Assembly (NCBI GenBank): GCA_029237695.1 | Contig: CM055271.1 | Span: 79,867,488 to 79,931,487, forward strand | Direction: 5' to 3' | DNA length: 64,000 bases | From: Conchocele bisecta | Lineage: Eukaryota; Mollusca; Bivalvia; Lucinida; Thyasiridae | Shown: piece after piece, positions 49,354-61,577 of the stretch | How positions within the stretch are numbered: position 1 is the first letter of the stretch | Layout of the letters: every line of letters begins with the position of its first letter | Translations under genes and position numbers: made by a program | The notes under the pieces: model-generated | Told to the model about the DNA's origin: nothing | The model's input: only the letters and a program-made list of their open reading frames with translations | Database searches by the model: none

Positions 49354-50211
49354 AAATCAGGCATTCGATTATTCCGAGCCATAGTTGTGTGCTATGCGAT
49401 CACGGACAGGCATTATCACCTGAGATAAATGACCAAGAAACCCATCAAAATTATGATCATACATTTCGTGTAGTCCGCTTTATAGGTTCCACTCTACCAA
49501 GCTTCGTAGTAAGAAACAGCCTGCGTTAATCTCGTCAAGATATTCAAAGCTTCTTGAATATTTAATCGCATTGCGAATTTGCAATCAAGCTGTATCAGTG
49601 CTCAGGCTCAGTCGATCAAGTTGCTTGATTTCAAGCACAATATTCAAGTACTTTGAAATAAATAAATTAACATAGATTGACAGGATTGGTGCGGGCGATG
49701 ATGGTGTACTGTAGGTGAGTCACACATTTCGTAGCATGTACAGATTCTACCGTGAAACCTGTGTATAAAGGCCAGCCATGGGAAGAGAAACGTATGGCCT
49801 TTGTTGACAGGCGGTATTTGTTCACAGGTTAATTTATGTAGACAATTAGTAATTGTAAAAACAAGGAGCGTGGCTGCTATGACCAGGTAATTGCCATTCG
49901 GAGGTGGACTTTATCACAAGTGCGACTGTACATTTTGGCATATCTGTAAAAATGCATTGGAACGGCGTTTTCTTTATTTACAGTATGAGGCTAGTAGTAC
50001 ATACTGTGGAGATAAAGTATACATGACATATAACAATGGAACTGTTCCTCTTCAGCTTGCCGAGTACACACACCACCGCCTGTGTTCATCTTGCCAGGAT
50101 TATCAACGTTTCTGAACATATATTCACACCGCCAATTCACAATCTAGCTGCTTGTTTTCAATCACAATATATTTACACCTTCTATACATCCATAATGCAA
50201 ACGCCTATTCT

Positions 50212-50562
50212 ACGTATTGCGTTTACAGTACGCTTTTCTGCAGGTCAACTATACGTACTATACCAATACTATACGTATACTATACCAATACGATATGTTT
50301 TATATACGATATGCATATAATATAAACGTACGGTATGTTTGTGCCGTACATACCAACCAATATCGTATAGATATACCATTCAAATCGTAAGTTTATACGA
50401 TTTGTATACATGTGTATAATTCTGGTACGTTTGTATCGTACAAACATACCAGATTATGGTATATTCATACCATATCCGTACGGATATATCATACATACGA
50501 ACGGATATCGTATGTTTGTATAATATTCGTATAGTACGTTTGTACTATACGATGATACGGTA
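50212..50562 (-). repeat. Serial-palindrome element, full copy
   Basis: Inverted counterpart of 21,299-21,632. Confidence 0.85.
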
Positions 50563-50904
50563 CAAACATGGCAATATTATATGATCATACGATATGCTCA
50601 TTGAATATACCAATATATACGTAAAACAACAGTAATCTTAATTTTAACACTATATTTGGTTATTTTTCATTTTTGAATCCATCAGCAAATTCAGTGTAAA
50701 TATAAGTAATAACACCATGGGCTGTAGCGTTTACTGGAGTGTACAATACATGCGGTCCGTTTAAATTTGCGCGGAGTCCGAACACTTTAAACTGACGATT
50801 GTACACCCCGGCAAGATTATTTGTAACGGTAGCAAACGACGCTTGCCCAGTTCGCAAACGCAAACCGACTGTTACAACGTGGTGTATTCACTGTCTGTAT
50901 AAAC

Positions 50905-51020
50905 TGTACAGTGAAACTTCGCAAAACCCGACACCCTGGGAGGTCCCCAGGGTGTCCGGTTTAGAAAGGTTTCACGGTAAATTACCTACTGGGGTGTCTG
51001 GTTTAGCGAGGTTTCACTGC
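50905..51020. mobile_element. pogo-like MITE pair
   Basis: Mirror copy of 20,702-20,816. Confidence 0.6.
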
Positions 51021-51082
51021 GATCATGACAGGCATTATCACCGGAGACAAACTACTAAGAAACCCATAAAAAAATAGGATGA

Positions 51083-51095
51083 TAGAGAGAGAGAG
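51083..51095 (+). repeat. Residual (GA)n tract
   Basis: Only about six GA units where the other copies have 33-60. Confidence 0.8.
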
Positions 51096-52375
51096 TAGTC
51101 AGTTATGCGTCAGCCTCTGAGATAATCACATGTCTAGTTAGTCGTTTACTGTGTTATAAAATAAATGGATCTAGCACTCAATTTAATTTATTGGGCTCCG
51201 GGAAAATGCTGTGTGATAGACAATATATTGCTCTAAAACGAGTGGGATACATTTTATATTTTCTAAACTCTATGCCTTTATTTCTTTACACCAATGGGCG
51301 GTTGGTTGGGAGGATGAGAAGGGTACATTTAACGATGGGTTTCATCCTTAGCGGAATCCCGATATCCCTGGTTTGACCCTCGTGTACATTTTTGACGCGA
51401 CAGTTGAATCTGGTTATACCCAATAATATACAAGCAATAATATTAGTACTAATACTATCTCACTCACTTGATCGGCGACCTTGGACTGAGCAGGTCATGT
51501 GTTTTTACCGGCCGGCAATTAGCTCAAAGCTACCGGCGGCGGCTATTTTAACTGTTGAAATTTCCATTGTGTTTATACTTATTCAGTTCTGATTTTCTGA
51601 TAGTATCACTTTTGGTTAGTGGGGCTGAGTGACTGTGGTGTGGTGATAACCTGACACCAGATAAGGTTATTCTAATTTCAGGTCCCAATATATGTATTTT
51701 TCCTGTAAATATTCAATTCCGACGTTCACAGATTACACAGATTCCGACGTCACAGATTACATCACGTCGTAAAATGTCTCTCCGAAGTGATGTAATTTGT
51801 GAAGTCAGTAGATTTTCTTTAACATGTTCCTAACAAAAAGGACGGATGTTGATGAAATATAGCGCACGAAAAGACGATGACCTATAAGTTTTGTGGGTAC
51901 TCTATAATTATAACATTCACGAATAATCGACTACCGTTGTTTCTTGCAATCACATGCACTGTTTTTATTTACATTGACGGTACCGTAATTGATTCTCATC
52001 AAAACGACAGAATTATGAGACTAAAGAAAACTCTACAATGCAGGTCAACCTGTTCCGCATTTCCTGCGCTATATCTGATAAACAATCGTCACTCCGTTAT
52101 AATGATATTAATGAAAACCTACTGTAAACACAGCTAACGTGCTGTTTTCCGATCTCAAACCTACTCTTCGCCTATATTATTATATACGTACCTTCGTGTC
52201 CCAACTGAAACACAATGGAACGCAAGCCGTCAATATATTTTCATATTGACGCCTCGAGTGTTCATATTGGTAACTGCCCGAAATACGTTTCACCTCGTAA
52301 AATAGTTCCCGCTAATCATAACTAATTTGACTACTTTATTTACAGTCTGGAGGAATTGTGGTATAACACAAAAAC

Positions 52376-52458
52376 GTTTATCAGGCTCGGTTCCGAAACG
52401 GTAGGAATTCCTCGGCAAGCCTCGGAATTCCTACGCGCTTCCTAACCTTGCCTGATAC
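52376..52458. repeat. Long hairpin (ATCAGGC stem)
   Basis: Mirror copy of 19,018-19,103. Confidence 0.8.
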
Positions 52459-52511
52459 ACTTGATATCAAAAGACACTAGCCTGGTATTCTCTATTTAAC
52501 AGTCTCAGCTG

Positions 52512-52757
52512 GGTCGCGTTTCACTAAGCCTCGTACGACTAAAATATTTGTAACTGAAAAATTATGATAAGTCTGTAAATTTCACATTGACAATATTTTC
52601 TTGTAAACAATTATTGGATTTACATTTATTGAGCATAGGCTGTGTATGCAGTCTATGCTCAATAAATGTAAATCCATCAATTGCAATTTCCAGACGATCC
52701 TAAATATGCACTTACGAACATTTTAATCGTATGAAGTTTAGTGAAACGGGCCCCTGG
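52512..52757. mobile_element. Foldback element with GTTTCACTAAAC ends
   Basis: Ends GTTTCACTAAGCCTCGTACG and complement of TACGAAGTTTAGTGAAAC-like sequence; inner palindrome around 'tgagcataggctgtgtatgc'. Confidence 0.7.
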
Positions 52758-53454
52758 TGTCTCATATAGCCAATGTGTGGATTTTCGCTTCATACACGGT
52801 AAATGGCATCTATATTAATAAAGCAATCGCAACTTTTATTTTATCACATTTCAAACAAAAAGCGTTACATTCAAGTTCAAGTACAAGCTATCAGAAACTG
52901 TGATAAGCAGGGAATATAATTTGGCTTGTCATAATTTGGCATTTTCGCTATACATTTACTATACAAGACAAACTGTTATATTTTTGTTGTGATATAGCAA
53001 TACTATACCACATTTAGAAAACAATTCACATTTATATACGCTAGTGTAATTAGTTTAAATTTCAGCCAGTAGTTGACAAACATCTAACGATGAATTACAC
53101 CACGGGGCAGCAGTAGTTTACACCACTCTCGTTTTTACCGTATATGGTGAAATTTCGTCAATAACGTCGTAATAATGCGTTTTCTTCGACCACTATAATT
53201 ATCTTACACAAACCCTCTGAATCGCGAGACAGTCGCCGTCACTACGGCCCGCCTCCAGAAATTAATTCGCGCATCTCTTTGCCATATTTGAAACTCGGTT
53301 GATTCGCTTTGTTTTTATGAAGAACCAATAGTGAAATATGAGAGCATGCTTATTTAACCACGAGAGCTGATTATCTTGAAGCAATGAATATCTGAGACCC
53401 AGCTCCTTTAAAGGTGTGATTTTGTTCTCAAAAATATGAAAATTACCTGCAAAA

Positions 53455-53510
53455 AGTGCAGATCCTCATGAGACGGCTCGTCACGTGCCGGCTCATCTGG
53501 ATCTACACTG
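53455..53510. repeat. Hairpin GAGACGGCTCGT family
   Basis: GACGGCTCGTCACGTGCCGG centre with one arm mutated. Confidence 0.65.
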
Positions 53511-54458
53511 TTCGCCTATGCCACTATACAGGCATGTGGTGTTGAAAGGGTTAATTAAAGGTACATGCTCACTCAGTAGGTTATAATATAGGGAGACATA
53601 CATGTAGGTGACGCATTTAATTAGTATAATAAAAAATATAATTGCCTGGTCCAGTTGCTCGCACAAAGAAACTGCAGCAGATTTGCCACTGCTGGTTACA
53701 GATTTTCCTCTTCTCTTGAAGAAAGTTGTCTTGCGCTTCTTGTCTGTTCATAATTCCAGGTAAATCCAGGTATATAAAGGTAAATCCAGATCACAGAGTC
53801 CAGCTTGTTACAGTGTGACTGCTACTCACTGAATGACACCAGTGAATGAATTGTTCAACTTCTTTCTCTACTGGCCAGCAATCTGTGATGCAACAGTCTC
53901 TTAATCACATATTAAGTTAATGGTCAGTTTTATTTCAATATATAGTCTATGCCTTATTAAAACAACTGACCATCAGGGTCAACTGTACTATGCATGGTGT
54001 CGGCAGACTAGCCAAAAAGTCAGTACCCAGTCTAGTGTTCGGCGCAGCCTGATCAGGGTCTACAGTGTTTGCTATGCAGAAATATCAAGTGCCAGAATGT
54101 TGTTTGTACCTAATATCGTAGACCTGTCTGTACCCAACTGTGCAGACCCAGATCCGACTGCACACCTGTGCAGCAATCTGGTCTATGCTGGGCACAGCGT
54201 CTGAAACATGCACATCAACTCCTGCAATAGTAATACACTTCACCTGCAGTGGTTATCTCCCCTGCATTGGCTAGCTGTGTTTGTAGTCTGAAATACACCT
54301 GCAATAGCCTATATCTGATGGCAAGTCTTGCTGCATGCCAAACAGGTCAGATCAGCAACAGTGAATGCAGTCGGCGATTTTCCGGATGTGATTTTCTTGT
54401 CCTTTTAAAGATAGCAAGCTTTCCGCAAATAAAGATATGTTGAACAATTCGGAAACAA

Positions 54459-54498
54459 ACAGGAACCCACTTTTCCGACATCGGAAAAGTGGGTTCCT
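54459..54498. repeat. Perfect 40-bp palindrome
   Basis: Arms CAGGAACCCACTTTTCCGA and its exact complement around a 2-base centre. Confidence 0.9.
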
Positions 54499-54972
54499 GG
54501 TTTTTGCAGAAATTGTTTAAAGATAAACAATGTGTGTGAAAATTCTCAAACGAACGCAACGACAACGAATGGAAAAGTTAGTGAAAACAATTCGTTTTGT
54601 ACAGCAACATGCACGGAAATGATCATCGTTATTTTTGTGTACGTGAAAACGTTAAAATACCCTGCTTTCAAATAATTAAAAGGCCGTCCTTTATTTCCAT
54701 TATATTCCGCATTTGCTATGAACATTTTGTCAATTTTCAACATAATTACCGGACAATATCGTAAATAATAATAAACTAGATTACAATTTTGTAAAAGAAT
54801 CATGAGATATCGCATATCTTCTTAGGTACCAAAAGCACATGGATTGTCTCGTATGTGGCTGTGCCTGGCAAAATGTGACTTATGGGCTTTGCGACCAATG
54901 TAGATCCAGATCAGCATGTGCATCTGAACAGTGTGATCAGGGTGTGCACTGTGATGCTTCTACCAAGCATTA

Positions 54973-55256
54973 TACAGTGGAAACTATCTAAACCGAACAA
55001 AAGAACAAGAATACACATGGATCTTATTTTTTATGAGTTTCTTGGTAATTTATCTCGGCTGATAATGTCTGTGCATGATCGCATAGCACACATCGATGAC
55101 TCAGAATTATCAAATGCATGGTTTACAGTGAAACCTCTCTAAACCGGACACACTGGGGACCTCCCAGGGCGTCCGGTTTAGAGAGATGAAACCTCTCAAA
55201 ACCGGACGCCTGGGAGGTCCCAGGGTGTTCGGTTTCGTTTAGAGGGGTTTAACTGT
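54973..55256. mobile_element. pogo-like element with duplicated palindromic end
   Basis: Starts CAGTGGAAACTATCTAAACC; its right part (55,126-55,256) has two tandem GTGAAACCTCT...GGTTT palindromes. Confidence 0.65.
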
Positions 55257-55676
55257 AGACAATTCCTATCAGGCTATTTGATCAGGAGCTACACCGGTCA
55301 AACCATAAGGCCATGTTTTCAGTAACAGCCACATATGTGGGTTGTCGGGCTAGCTATTTGTGTTGCATGTGTCAGGCTATAGCCTATGCATACATGTACA
55401 CAGGTCGGAAATGAAATAAACCATATCATTATAGTGTTACATTCATAACGTCAAGCCTGCACAATTGGTACACAAGGGTCGTGCATATAAAGTAGTGGAC
55501 TAAGTCTAAGCAAAACAAAATCGGACAATGAAAAAAAAAAGGTATTGTTTTGGCATTTTGTGTCAGCTTTAAATCGCAAAAGTTGCCCCCAAATACAATT
55601 GACAATGTGTAAACAAGCGTACACTTATATCTATGACATAGTTAATGTGTGCTTTTATACGCATATAGTACATATG

Positions 55677-55767
55677 GGAAATATGGTTGGCAAGGCTTAG
55701 GAAACGGGATGGGCGAGGCTTTGCCGAGCACATCCCATTTCAGTGCCGCGCCAGATATTTTTCCCAT
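55677..55767. repeat. Long hairpin (GGGAAATAT stem)
   Basis: GGGAAATATGGTTGGC pairs with the stretch ending GCCAGATATTTTTCCC; the loop is GAGGCTTTGCCGAGC. Confidence 0.75.
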
Positions 55768-56143
55768 TCACAGTACTAATCTACTATTCTATGTATCCCG
55801 TCAACATTACAAATAGCTTTCAAATACAAAAAAATAACCGCAGCCGCATCTCCAAATCGTATTGACAGGATATCAAAAATGTTTCACGGCACCGTGTTTC
55901 ACGGCACATACGCACTGTGTTGACGGGAACAATTTGTGATTGTAGAGCATTCATCATTGCCCTTAGCAACTAATCGTATACCGTACTGTGCCCAGGAAAC
56001 TGTACATGCCACATAAGTAGTATAGCAAAGCAAGCCGCCAAATTGCATCACTTCCCGCCCCACCCCACCAACCACCAACATATTGCTTGTGTATGGTATA
56101 TGTGAAGTATAAATATAAATGGACTGGACTAATCGGGTGTTAC

Positions 56144-56238
56144 CTGTACAAGTTGTTCGTATCTAAGAAACAGCACGTTGTCGTCATGGCGATGTTCCCA
56201 GTATTGTAGCACGTGTAGCCACCAGGGACATACGAATG
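56144..56238 (-). CDS. Sulfotransferase exon (acceptor-side PAPS/substrate region)
   Basis: An exon of 31 codons framed by the acceptor TTTGTTTCAG and the donor ACAG-GTAACA. It reads FVCPWWLHVLQYWEHRHDDN then VLFLRYEQLVQ, matching the W-F-D-H-V-x-G-W-W-E-x-R ... V-L-F-L-x-Y-E-D-L segment of cytosolic sulfotransferases, which move sulfate from PAPS to small hydroxyl compounds. The exon ends just after the YE(D/Q)L motif, where SULT genes usually have an intron. The usual G-S-W reads C-P-W here, a departure at a conserved site. It starts with two bases of a codon, so the upstream exon should end in phase 1; see the 58,497 exon. Confidence 0.8.
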
Positions 56239-56530
56239 CTGAAACAAAGTTGAAGGTTCACAAACGAATACAACCGATATTTTCGATTACATATCCGGCT
56301 TTGAACAATTTAAATGCCTGTCGTTTTTTTCCACGCATTGTTTTGACACCGTTTTCATTGTTGTTAATTAGAAAAGGATGTTTAAACCAACGAAAACATC
56401 GTTTTCGTATTATAAAAACGAAAACAATTTGATATGCAAAGTCTGATCAAGAAGTGCACTGCTCGCCATTTCATCAATGAAACAGCCATCATGCTTCTAA
56501 AAAGCAACACAGATTGCTAATAGGTTACAC

Positions 56531-56771
56531 GGGGCCGTTTCACTAAACTTCGTAAGACTAAAATGTTCGTAAGTGCAAACTTATGATAGTCTGTAAATTC
56601 CACATTAACACTGTTTTCTTGTAAACAATTATTGAATTTACATTTATTGAGCATAGGCTGCATATGCAGCCTATGCTCAATAAATGTAAATGCATCAATT
56701 GAAATTCCCAGACGATCCTAAATTCGCACTTACGAACATTTTAGTCGTACGAAGTTTAGTGAAACGGCCCA
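56531..56771. mobile_element. Foldback element with GTTTCACTAAAC ends
   Basis: GGCCGTTTCACTAAACTTCG and the complement of CGAAGTTTAGTGAAACGGCC, with a 'gcagcctatgctcaataaat' centre. It lies in a sulfotransferase intron. Confidence 0.8.
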
Positions 56772-57129
56772 CTGGAGTGTGCTATTTGATCAGTAGCTAC
56801 AATAGTCGCAAATCCCATAAGCCCTATGTCCTCCAGTCACAGCCACAAATTTGCATCTACATGTACGTACCTTATAGTTTCTCGAAGCCTGACGCCTTAC
56901 ACAAGCGTGCCAAGGCGTGTTAAAACCTCAACCCCAGTTTTAGTGGCACATAATGTACAACGAACATGTGTTGAACGTTCCCAAACGAATGGACAACGAA
57001 GCGAAAACGTTTTGTACAACGTTCAATGTGCATAGAAACGATTATTGTTTAGTCGTTTTATTTTACTTTAATTACCCGGTTTTGAAATATTGATATGCCT
57101 GTCGTTTCTTTCAACGCATTGTTTTTCTT

Positions 57130-57463
57130 TGTATAGTACACATACTATACGAATATTATACAACCATACGATATCCGTTCGTATATACATGTACGATATA
57201 TCCGTACGGATATGTATGCATATACCATAATCTGGTATGTTTGTACGATACAAACGTACCAGAATTATACACATGTATTAAAATCGTATAAACGTACGAT
57301 TTGAATGGTATATATATATATACGATATTGGTTGGTATGTACGGTACAAACATACCGTACGTTTATACTATATGCATATCGTATAGAAAACATATGGTAT
57401 TGGTATAGTATACGTATAGTATTGGTATAGTACGTATAGTTGACCTGCAGAAAAGCGCTACTG
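57130..57463 (+). repeat. Serial-palindrome element, full copy
   Basis: Third full copy, outside the C1q duplication, in a sulfotransferase intron. It ends in the same 'gacctgcagaaaagcgctac' as the others. Confidence 0.85.
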
Positions 57464-58126
57464 TATATGTCATATTCGTTGCAAAAATATGAATATCCTC
57501 TATATATTACGTGGAAACATCTGATTGTTGTTACTTCTCAGTTGAACGTCTAGTCGTGGTAACAGCATACTTTTAATGAGAAATAGGAACAATTACAGTG
57601 TTAAATATTTAGATGTTTTTTATTCCCATATACATGTATGAGTATTCTGCATATGGGTCAACTACGCACAAAATGCATTATTCTGATCTGTAAGCTTTTA
57701 CCCGGGAGCAAGCTGTTACAAATATAATTTCAATGAATTAGCGACTATTTGATATCATAAACATGTTCCCCCGACACATTTGAGGAATAATGTGTGCCTC
57801 ATTTACAAATATTTACACTGGCGTCCATTCAGCGCATTGCATTGCGTTTATATCCCAGTGCATTACACCCACGTGACACCGAGCGACGTTGTTGATCCGT
57901 TAAAGTTTGTTTGACGTCATTAAATTACATGACTTTCATCGTCGTTGTCAATAAAATTGACAACAAAAATAGACAACAACATTCGTAAATGTTACGCCGA
58001 ATTTGTGAATTAATACTATGGATTAATAAAACCATGGGCTGTTGCGTTTACTGTAGTAAAAAAAACATTTGTTATGTTTAAAGTTTGTTAGGAATCCTTA
58101 ATATCATATGGTTGTATTGCTTAAAT

Positions 58127-58382
58127 GAGACACGCCATGTGAGTATGTACCTTCGGACAATTGCGTAATTTCATTAAATATGTTTACCAAGTTAACAATA
58201 TTGTCCGTAACTGGCATCAAAAGTTGACGATTGCACAAAGTACGTGCGGATTTAAATTCTGCATATACTCTGAAAATTGTGTCAACCTTTGAATTTATTT
58301 ATGAAAAATATTGTAAATTTTATAAACGTTTTTAATAAAATTACGCAGATGTCCCAAGGAACATAATCGCATGACGTGTCTC
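58127..58382. mobile_element. Foldback element with GAGACACGCC ends
   Basis: GAGACACGCCATGTGAGTAT at the left, complement of GAGACACGTCATGCG at the right. Confidence 0.75.
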
Positions 58383-58496
58383 AAATGAGATGCCACACCA
58401 CCACCTCTAAGCCTAGGTCCTGGATCCACCATGTGTACACAGTAGCAGGTTGCAGTGACAACACTGTTTATTACGAAGTTTGGTCACGTGACGTAC

Positions 58497-58618
58497 CTTT
58501 ATGTTGAGGAACAGTTCCATGTAGTCCCGCAGTGACTCGGCCTGACATGATTCATACCATCGGAACAGTTTGTAGTACGACAGCGCACATGCGTTCGGAT
58601 TGCGTACGACATACCGAT
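58497..58618 (-). CDS. Sulfotransferase exon with PAPS-binding RNPN motif
   Basis: Forty codons reading RYVVRNPNACALSYYKLFRW then YESCQAESLRDYMELFLNIK, the SULT segment Y-V-V-R-N-P-K-D-x-x-V-S-Y-Y that binds the 3'-phosphate of PAPS. The usual K-D is N-A here. The donor is AAAG-GTACGT; that gives phase 0, whereas the next exon needs phase 1. A weaker donor seven bases on (GTAC-GTCACG) would restore the frame and give K-V-P-F, the expected family sequence. The acceptor TTTCTTAG likewise leaves the frame one base off from the upstream exon; TTTGAG 14 bases earlier would fit, adding six residues. A 140-bp hairpin ends right beside this acceptor. Confidence 0.75.
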
Positions 58619-58631
58619 CTAAGAAATAGAG

Positions 58632-58775
58632 GATCTCAAACTAGTTCCCATTTGATATGAGATTTATGAAACGTGTCGCGCATAGTTTATGCACCGAGCC
58701 TCTGGCGAGGTGCATACACTTGCGGACGAGTTTAATAAATCTCATATCAAATGGGAACTCGTTTGAGATTCTGTT
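58632..58775. repeat. Long hairpin (CTCAAACTAGTTCCCATTTG stem) at splice acceptor
   Basis: Left arm CTCAAACTAGTTCCCATTTG plus ATATGAGATTTATGAAAC, right arm its complement. The loop contains GAGCCTCTGGCGAGGTGC. It starts 14 bp from a sulfotransferase exon. Confidence 0.9.
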
Positions 58776-58935
58776 TATCACATGACTTCATCCTCCAAAG
58801 AGCAGTCAATGTGGAGATATCCAATACGGTTTCAGTGAACAGACGCCATTGACTATTTTTGCATCTAGATATAAATCTCCACAGAGAAAAATAGTTTTAA
58901 TCCCTGCAAGAAAATTGTAAAAATATGCCATATAA

Positions 58936-59112
58936 GAGCTCCAGTTAAGGTGCTTAATTTGGACGTAAATGTCTTATTTCTTCTCATCAACAATGTCAAG
59001 TTGGGAGTGCTTTAGAATCGCATCAATGAGACGATTCTAAAGGACTCCCAACTTGCCAGTTTTGATGAAGAAATAACAAAATTTCACCCCAAGTTGTTCA
59101 ACTGGAGCTCTG
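58936..59112. repeat. Long hairpin (CAAGTTGGGAGT stem)
   Basis: Arms 'cttatttcttctcatcaaca' / 'agttttgatgaagaaataac' and 'caagttgggagtgctttaga' / 'tctaaaggactcccaacttg' around a 'catcaatgaga' loop; outer flanks GAGCTCCAGTT / AACTGGAGCTC also pair. Confidence 0.92.
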
Positions 59113-59510
59113 CATATAATAGGTTCCTGTACTTTGTAAACACTTCATATTACCAAACGGGAGCACATTAAAACAATTTCAGTAATTGTAACGAGGCACT
59201 GGCGCTTCTAATGACGTTCCAAACATGATAACGTCAACGTCAAAACATTATTGCTTTGTCGCGCCATTATGGACGTCATTTCGAACGTCTCCATGTTTTT
59301 CATTTGACACAACGTTGCGGCAAAATATGAATACATAATTAGGACGATGCGGCCAGCCAATCAAATTCGCTCCAGGTGTTATTGCACGTGTGTCATATCA
59401 CATTTATGAAATGGGTTACAGCACGGAATAACAATGGTTTCATGTGATAAACATGTACGTCGGCATATTTAACCCTTTGAACCGAAAGCCCGTTATAGCG
59501 GTTATGCAAC

Positions 59511-59568
59511 CAGTGCAGATCCAGATGAGCCGGCTCGTAACGAGTCGTCTCATCAGGATCTGCACTTT
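59511..59568. repeat. Hairpin GAGACGGCTCGT family
   Basis: CCGGCTCGTAACGAGTCGTC centre. Confidence 0.75.
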
Positions 59569-59814
59569 TTGAAAGTAATTCTGGTGTTAACAAGAACGTT
59601 ACAGTAGTACATGTATTCTGAGATGGTATGGTGGTCGCCAGATCGGACAAGTGGGTTTCCTCCGGGTACTCCGGTTTCATCCCACACTAATGACCGCCCA
59701 TACGCCTGCATATGTGCCAACGAAAGCAGTTGTATAAGTGCTACATGTATCGCGCTTGTTTGTAATCGTTGTAAAATAAATAAAGTTATTTCCTTTATTC
59801 TGAGTTTCTCCTAC

Positions 59815-59914
59815 CTTTCCGCTGCCGAGCCTGAGTTCCCCTGGCAACAGGAAGTGGTGGAGGTGGGACTTTATCACTCTAGGCGACGCGAGCTCCTGTG
59901 CTTGTTTTACACCG
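59815..59914 (-). CDS. Sulfotransferase exon (SPRVIKSHL)
   Basis: Reads GVKQAQELASPRVIKSHLHH then FLLPGELRLGSGK, the SULT region S-P-R-x-I-K-(S/T)-H-L with the histidine that is the catalytic base in this family. The acceptor CCGTTTAG is followed by C, which completes the GG left by the upstream exon (phase 2), giving H-L-G-G-V-K. The donor is AAAG-GTAGGA, directly after the lysine where SULT genes carry an intron. The + strand frame across this place (59,611-59,997) is its shadow. Confidence 0.85.
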
Positions 59915-60314
59915 CTAAACGGTTCAGGAAACATGTATGTAATGGAGTAAACTTTGAGGGCGATTCACATTACACGTTTAACCCGGTATTACTTTAATCA
60001 ACATGTATTTCAATTGGAGTTTACATAGAGTACAAATCATGTATACGTGTATTTCACCCCTAAATAGCTGGAATGGATTTTGATAACCTAATTTTGCAAC
60101 CACTCCAACCGTCACAAAATGGTTGTCAGACTAGTCCATTTATGAAACTTGGTTATTTTTTGTTCTCAAAGATTCAAAGATATGAAAATTATTTTTGAAA
60201 AAGTTCAGAGATCCTGATGAAACTTTAGTTTGAATGATTATCTTACTTAGATTACTCATTACTCATTATGTCTATTAAAAGTGGAGACATAGAGATTCAA
60301 CTGTATGCAATATA

Positions 60315-60614
60315 CAAGGTGCATGATCACGTGGTTAGAACAACAACAATAATGGCTGAAAGCTCGTACACTCCAACATAAGTAATATTTGATATTTTCC
60401 TTAATATGCAACGGATTTTGACACAAGTTTGTGCAAAAATACAGAGACCACCAAATGCAGCTTAACAAGACGCGTGTGATGCGCCATATTTCATCAAAAT
60501 CCGTTGCATAATATGGACATAATACAAGAATACGTACTTTGAATCGGAGGGATTCTGGAAGTTTCCGTACTTGTTGTTGTTGTTGTACATGTAACCACGT
60601 GATCATACACCTTG
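60315..60614. mobile_element. Foldback element with CAAGGTGCATGATCACGTGG ends
   Basis: 300 bp; outer arms CAAGGTGCATGATCACGTGG with AACAACAACAA runs, inner pair 'atgcaacggattttgacaca' / 'catcaaaatccgttgcata'. Confidence 0.88.
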
Positions 60615-61577
60615 ATTTAAGTGTATTATACAGTTATTGGCTTTTTGTGAGGTAAACATGTAGTTTCATCGACCCTTTAAAAGTGATATCGACCGAGGTC
60701 AATACCACCTCTATAGGCTCGATAAAACCACAGGCATTCGGCTTTCATCGGTATAACTCTATATACATGAACAAAGCTTCTAACTTTGGTTGGACACGAC
60801 CTCGTATCATAACACATTCCGCGATTTTATTAACGCTAATGTGAAGATTTTGGTGGAAATTGCGCATGTTCATTTGAGAATTATTGTTATCTTGCTAAAA
60901 TAACATAGTTAGAACATAATTATGCAAATAATATCGAATTACAGCTCCTTTTCCTAGGTCGGACACAACCTCGTATCATAACAAATGAAATATTGTGTTT
61001 AAGGCTCTAACGTCAATATTGTAGTGGCAAGTTCATATGATCATTTGAGAATTACAATTTTAAACATGTTATTTTGTTATGATACGAGGTCGTGTCTGAC
61101 CAAAGTTAAAAGCCTTGTTCATATATATATAGAGGTATATCGATGACAGCCGAAACACGCCAAATGCCTGTGCGTACATGCGGACGAGCCGGTGAGTACA
61201 TATAACTAAAACGTATTTGCGACTGTTCACACATTTTTATATTTCCAGTTTTCCAACAATGTTCACACAATACTACTACCGCCTGCGTTAATCTTGCCAA
61301 GATAGCGACGTTTCTGAACATCTCTTGGCAATCTCAACTCGAAAGCAAGCATTTTCATTGGCTGAGCCGCAGCACAGCTAATGCTCAGCAAATCAAGTTG
61401 CTTGATTTCAAGTACAATATTGATTTGATAATTCCGAGCTATAGTTGTGTGCCCCGAGATGAACAAAAATCGCATCAAAATAATATCACATGTATTTTCT
61501 TGGTGTCTACTGTATTTGAAAAAAACAAAAACAACAAGTATTGGCAAGATTATCGCAGGCGGAGGTGTACATAGTAC

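Larger units (their letters stand above)
45676..53620 (+). repeat. Segmental duplication, C1q unit copy 5
   Basis: C1q exon plus the full 3' flank, in reverse of 27-19 kb up to 52,500 and, from 51.5 kb on, in reverse of 41.9-39.84 kb. It is the only copy that shows the whole 3' flank without interruption. Confidence 0.92.
53621..56143. other. Noncoding interval downstream of sulfotransferase exons
   Basis: No supported gene. Holds a 40-bp perfect palindrome (54,459-54,498), the pogo-like element at 54,973-55,256 and a hairpin at 55,677-55,767. C-terminal sulfotransferase exons would be expected here on the - strand but I could not find one. Confidence 0.5.

Noticed and set aside
53621..53760. 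C-terminal sulfotransferase exon on the - strand
   Set aside because: A basic open stretch is present, but it has no NEKFD-like motif and no fitting splice sites; it looks like a dispersed repeat.
59611..59997. 128-codon + strand protein
   Set aside because: Its second half is the antisense of the sulfotransferase exon 59,914-59,815; the first half contains a GGGTTTCCTCCGGGTACTCC phrase that looks like dispersed repeat sequence.
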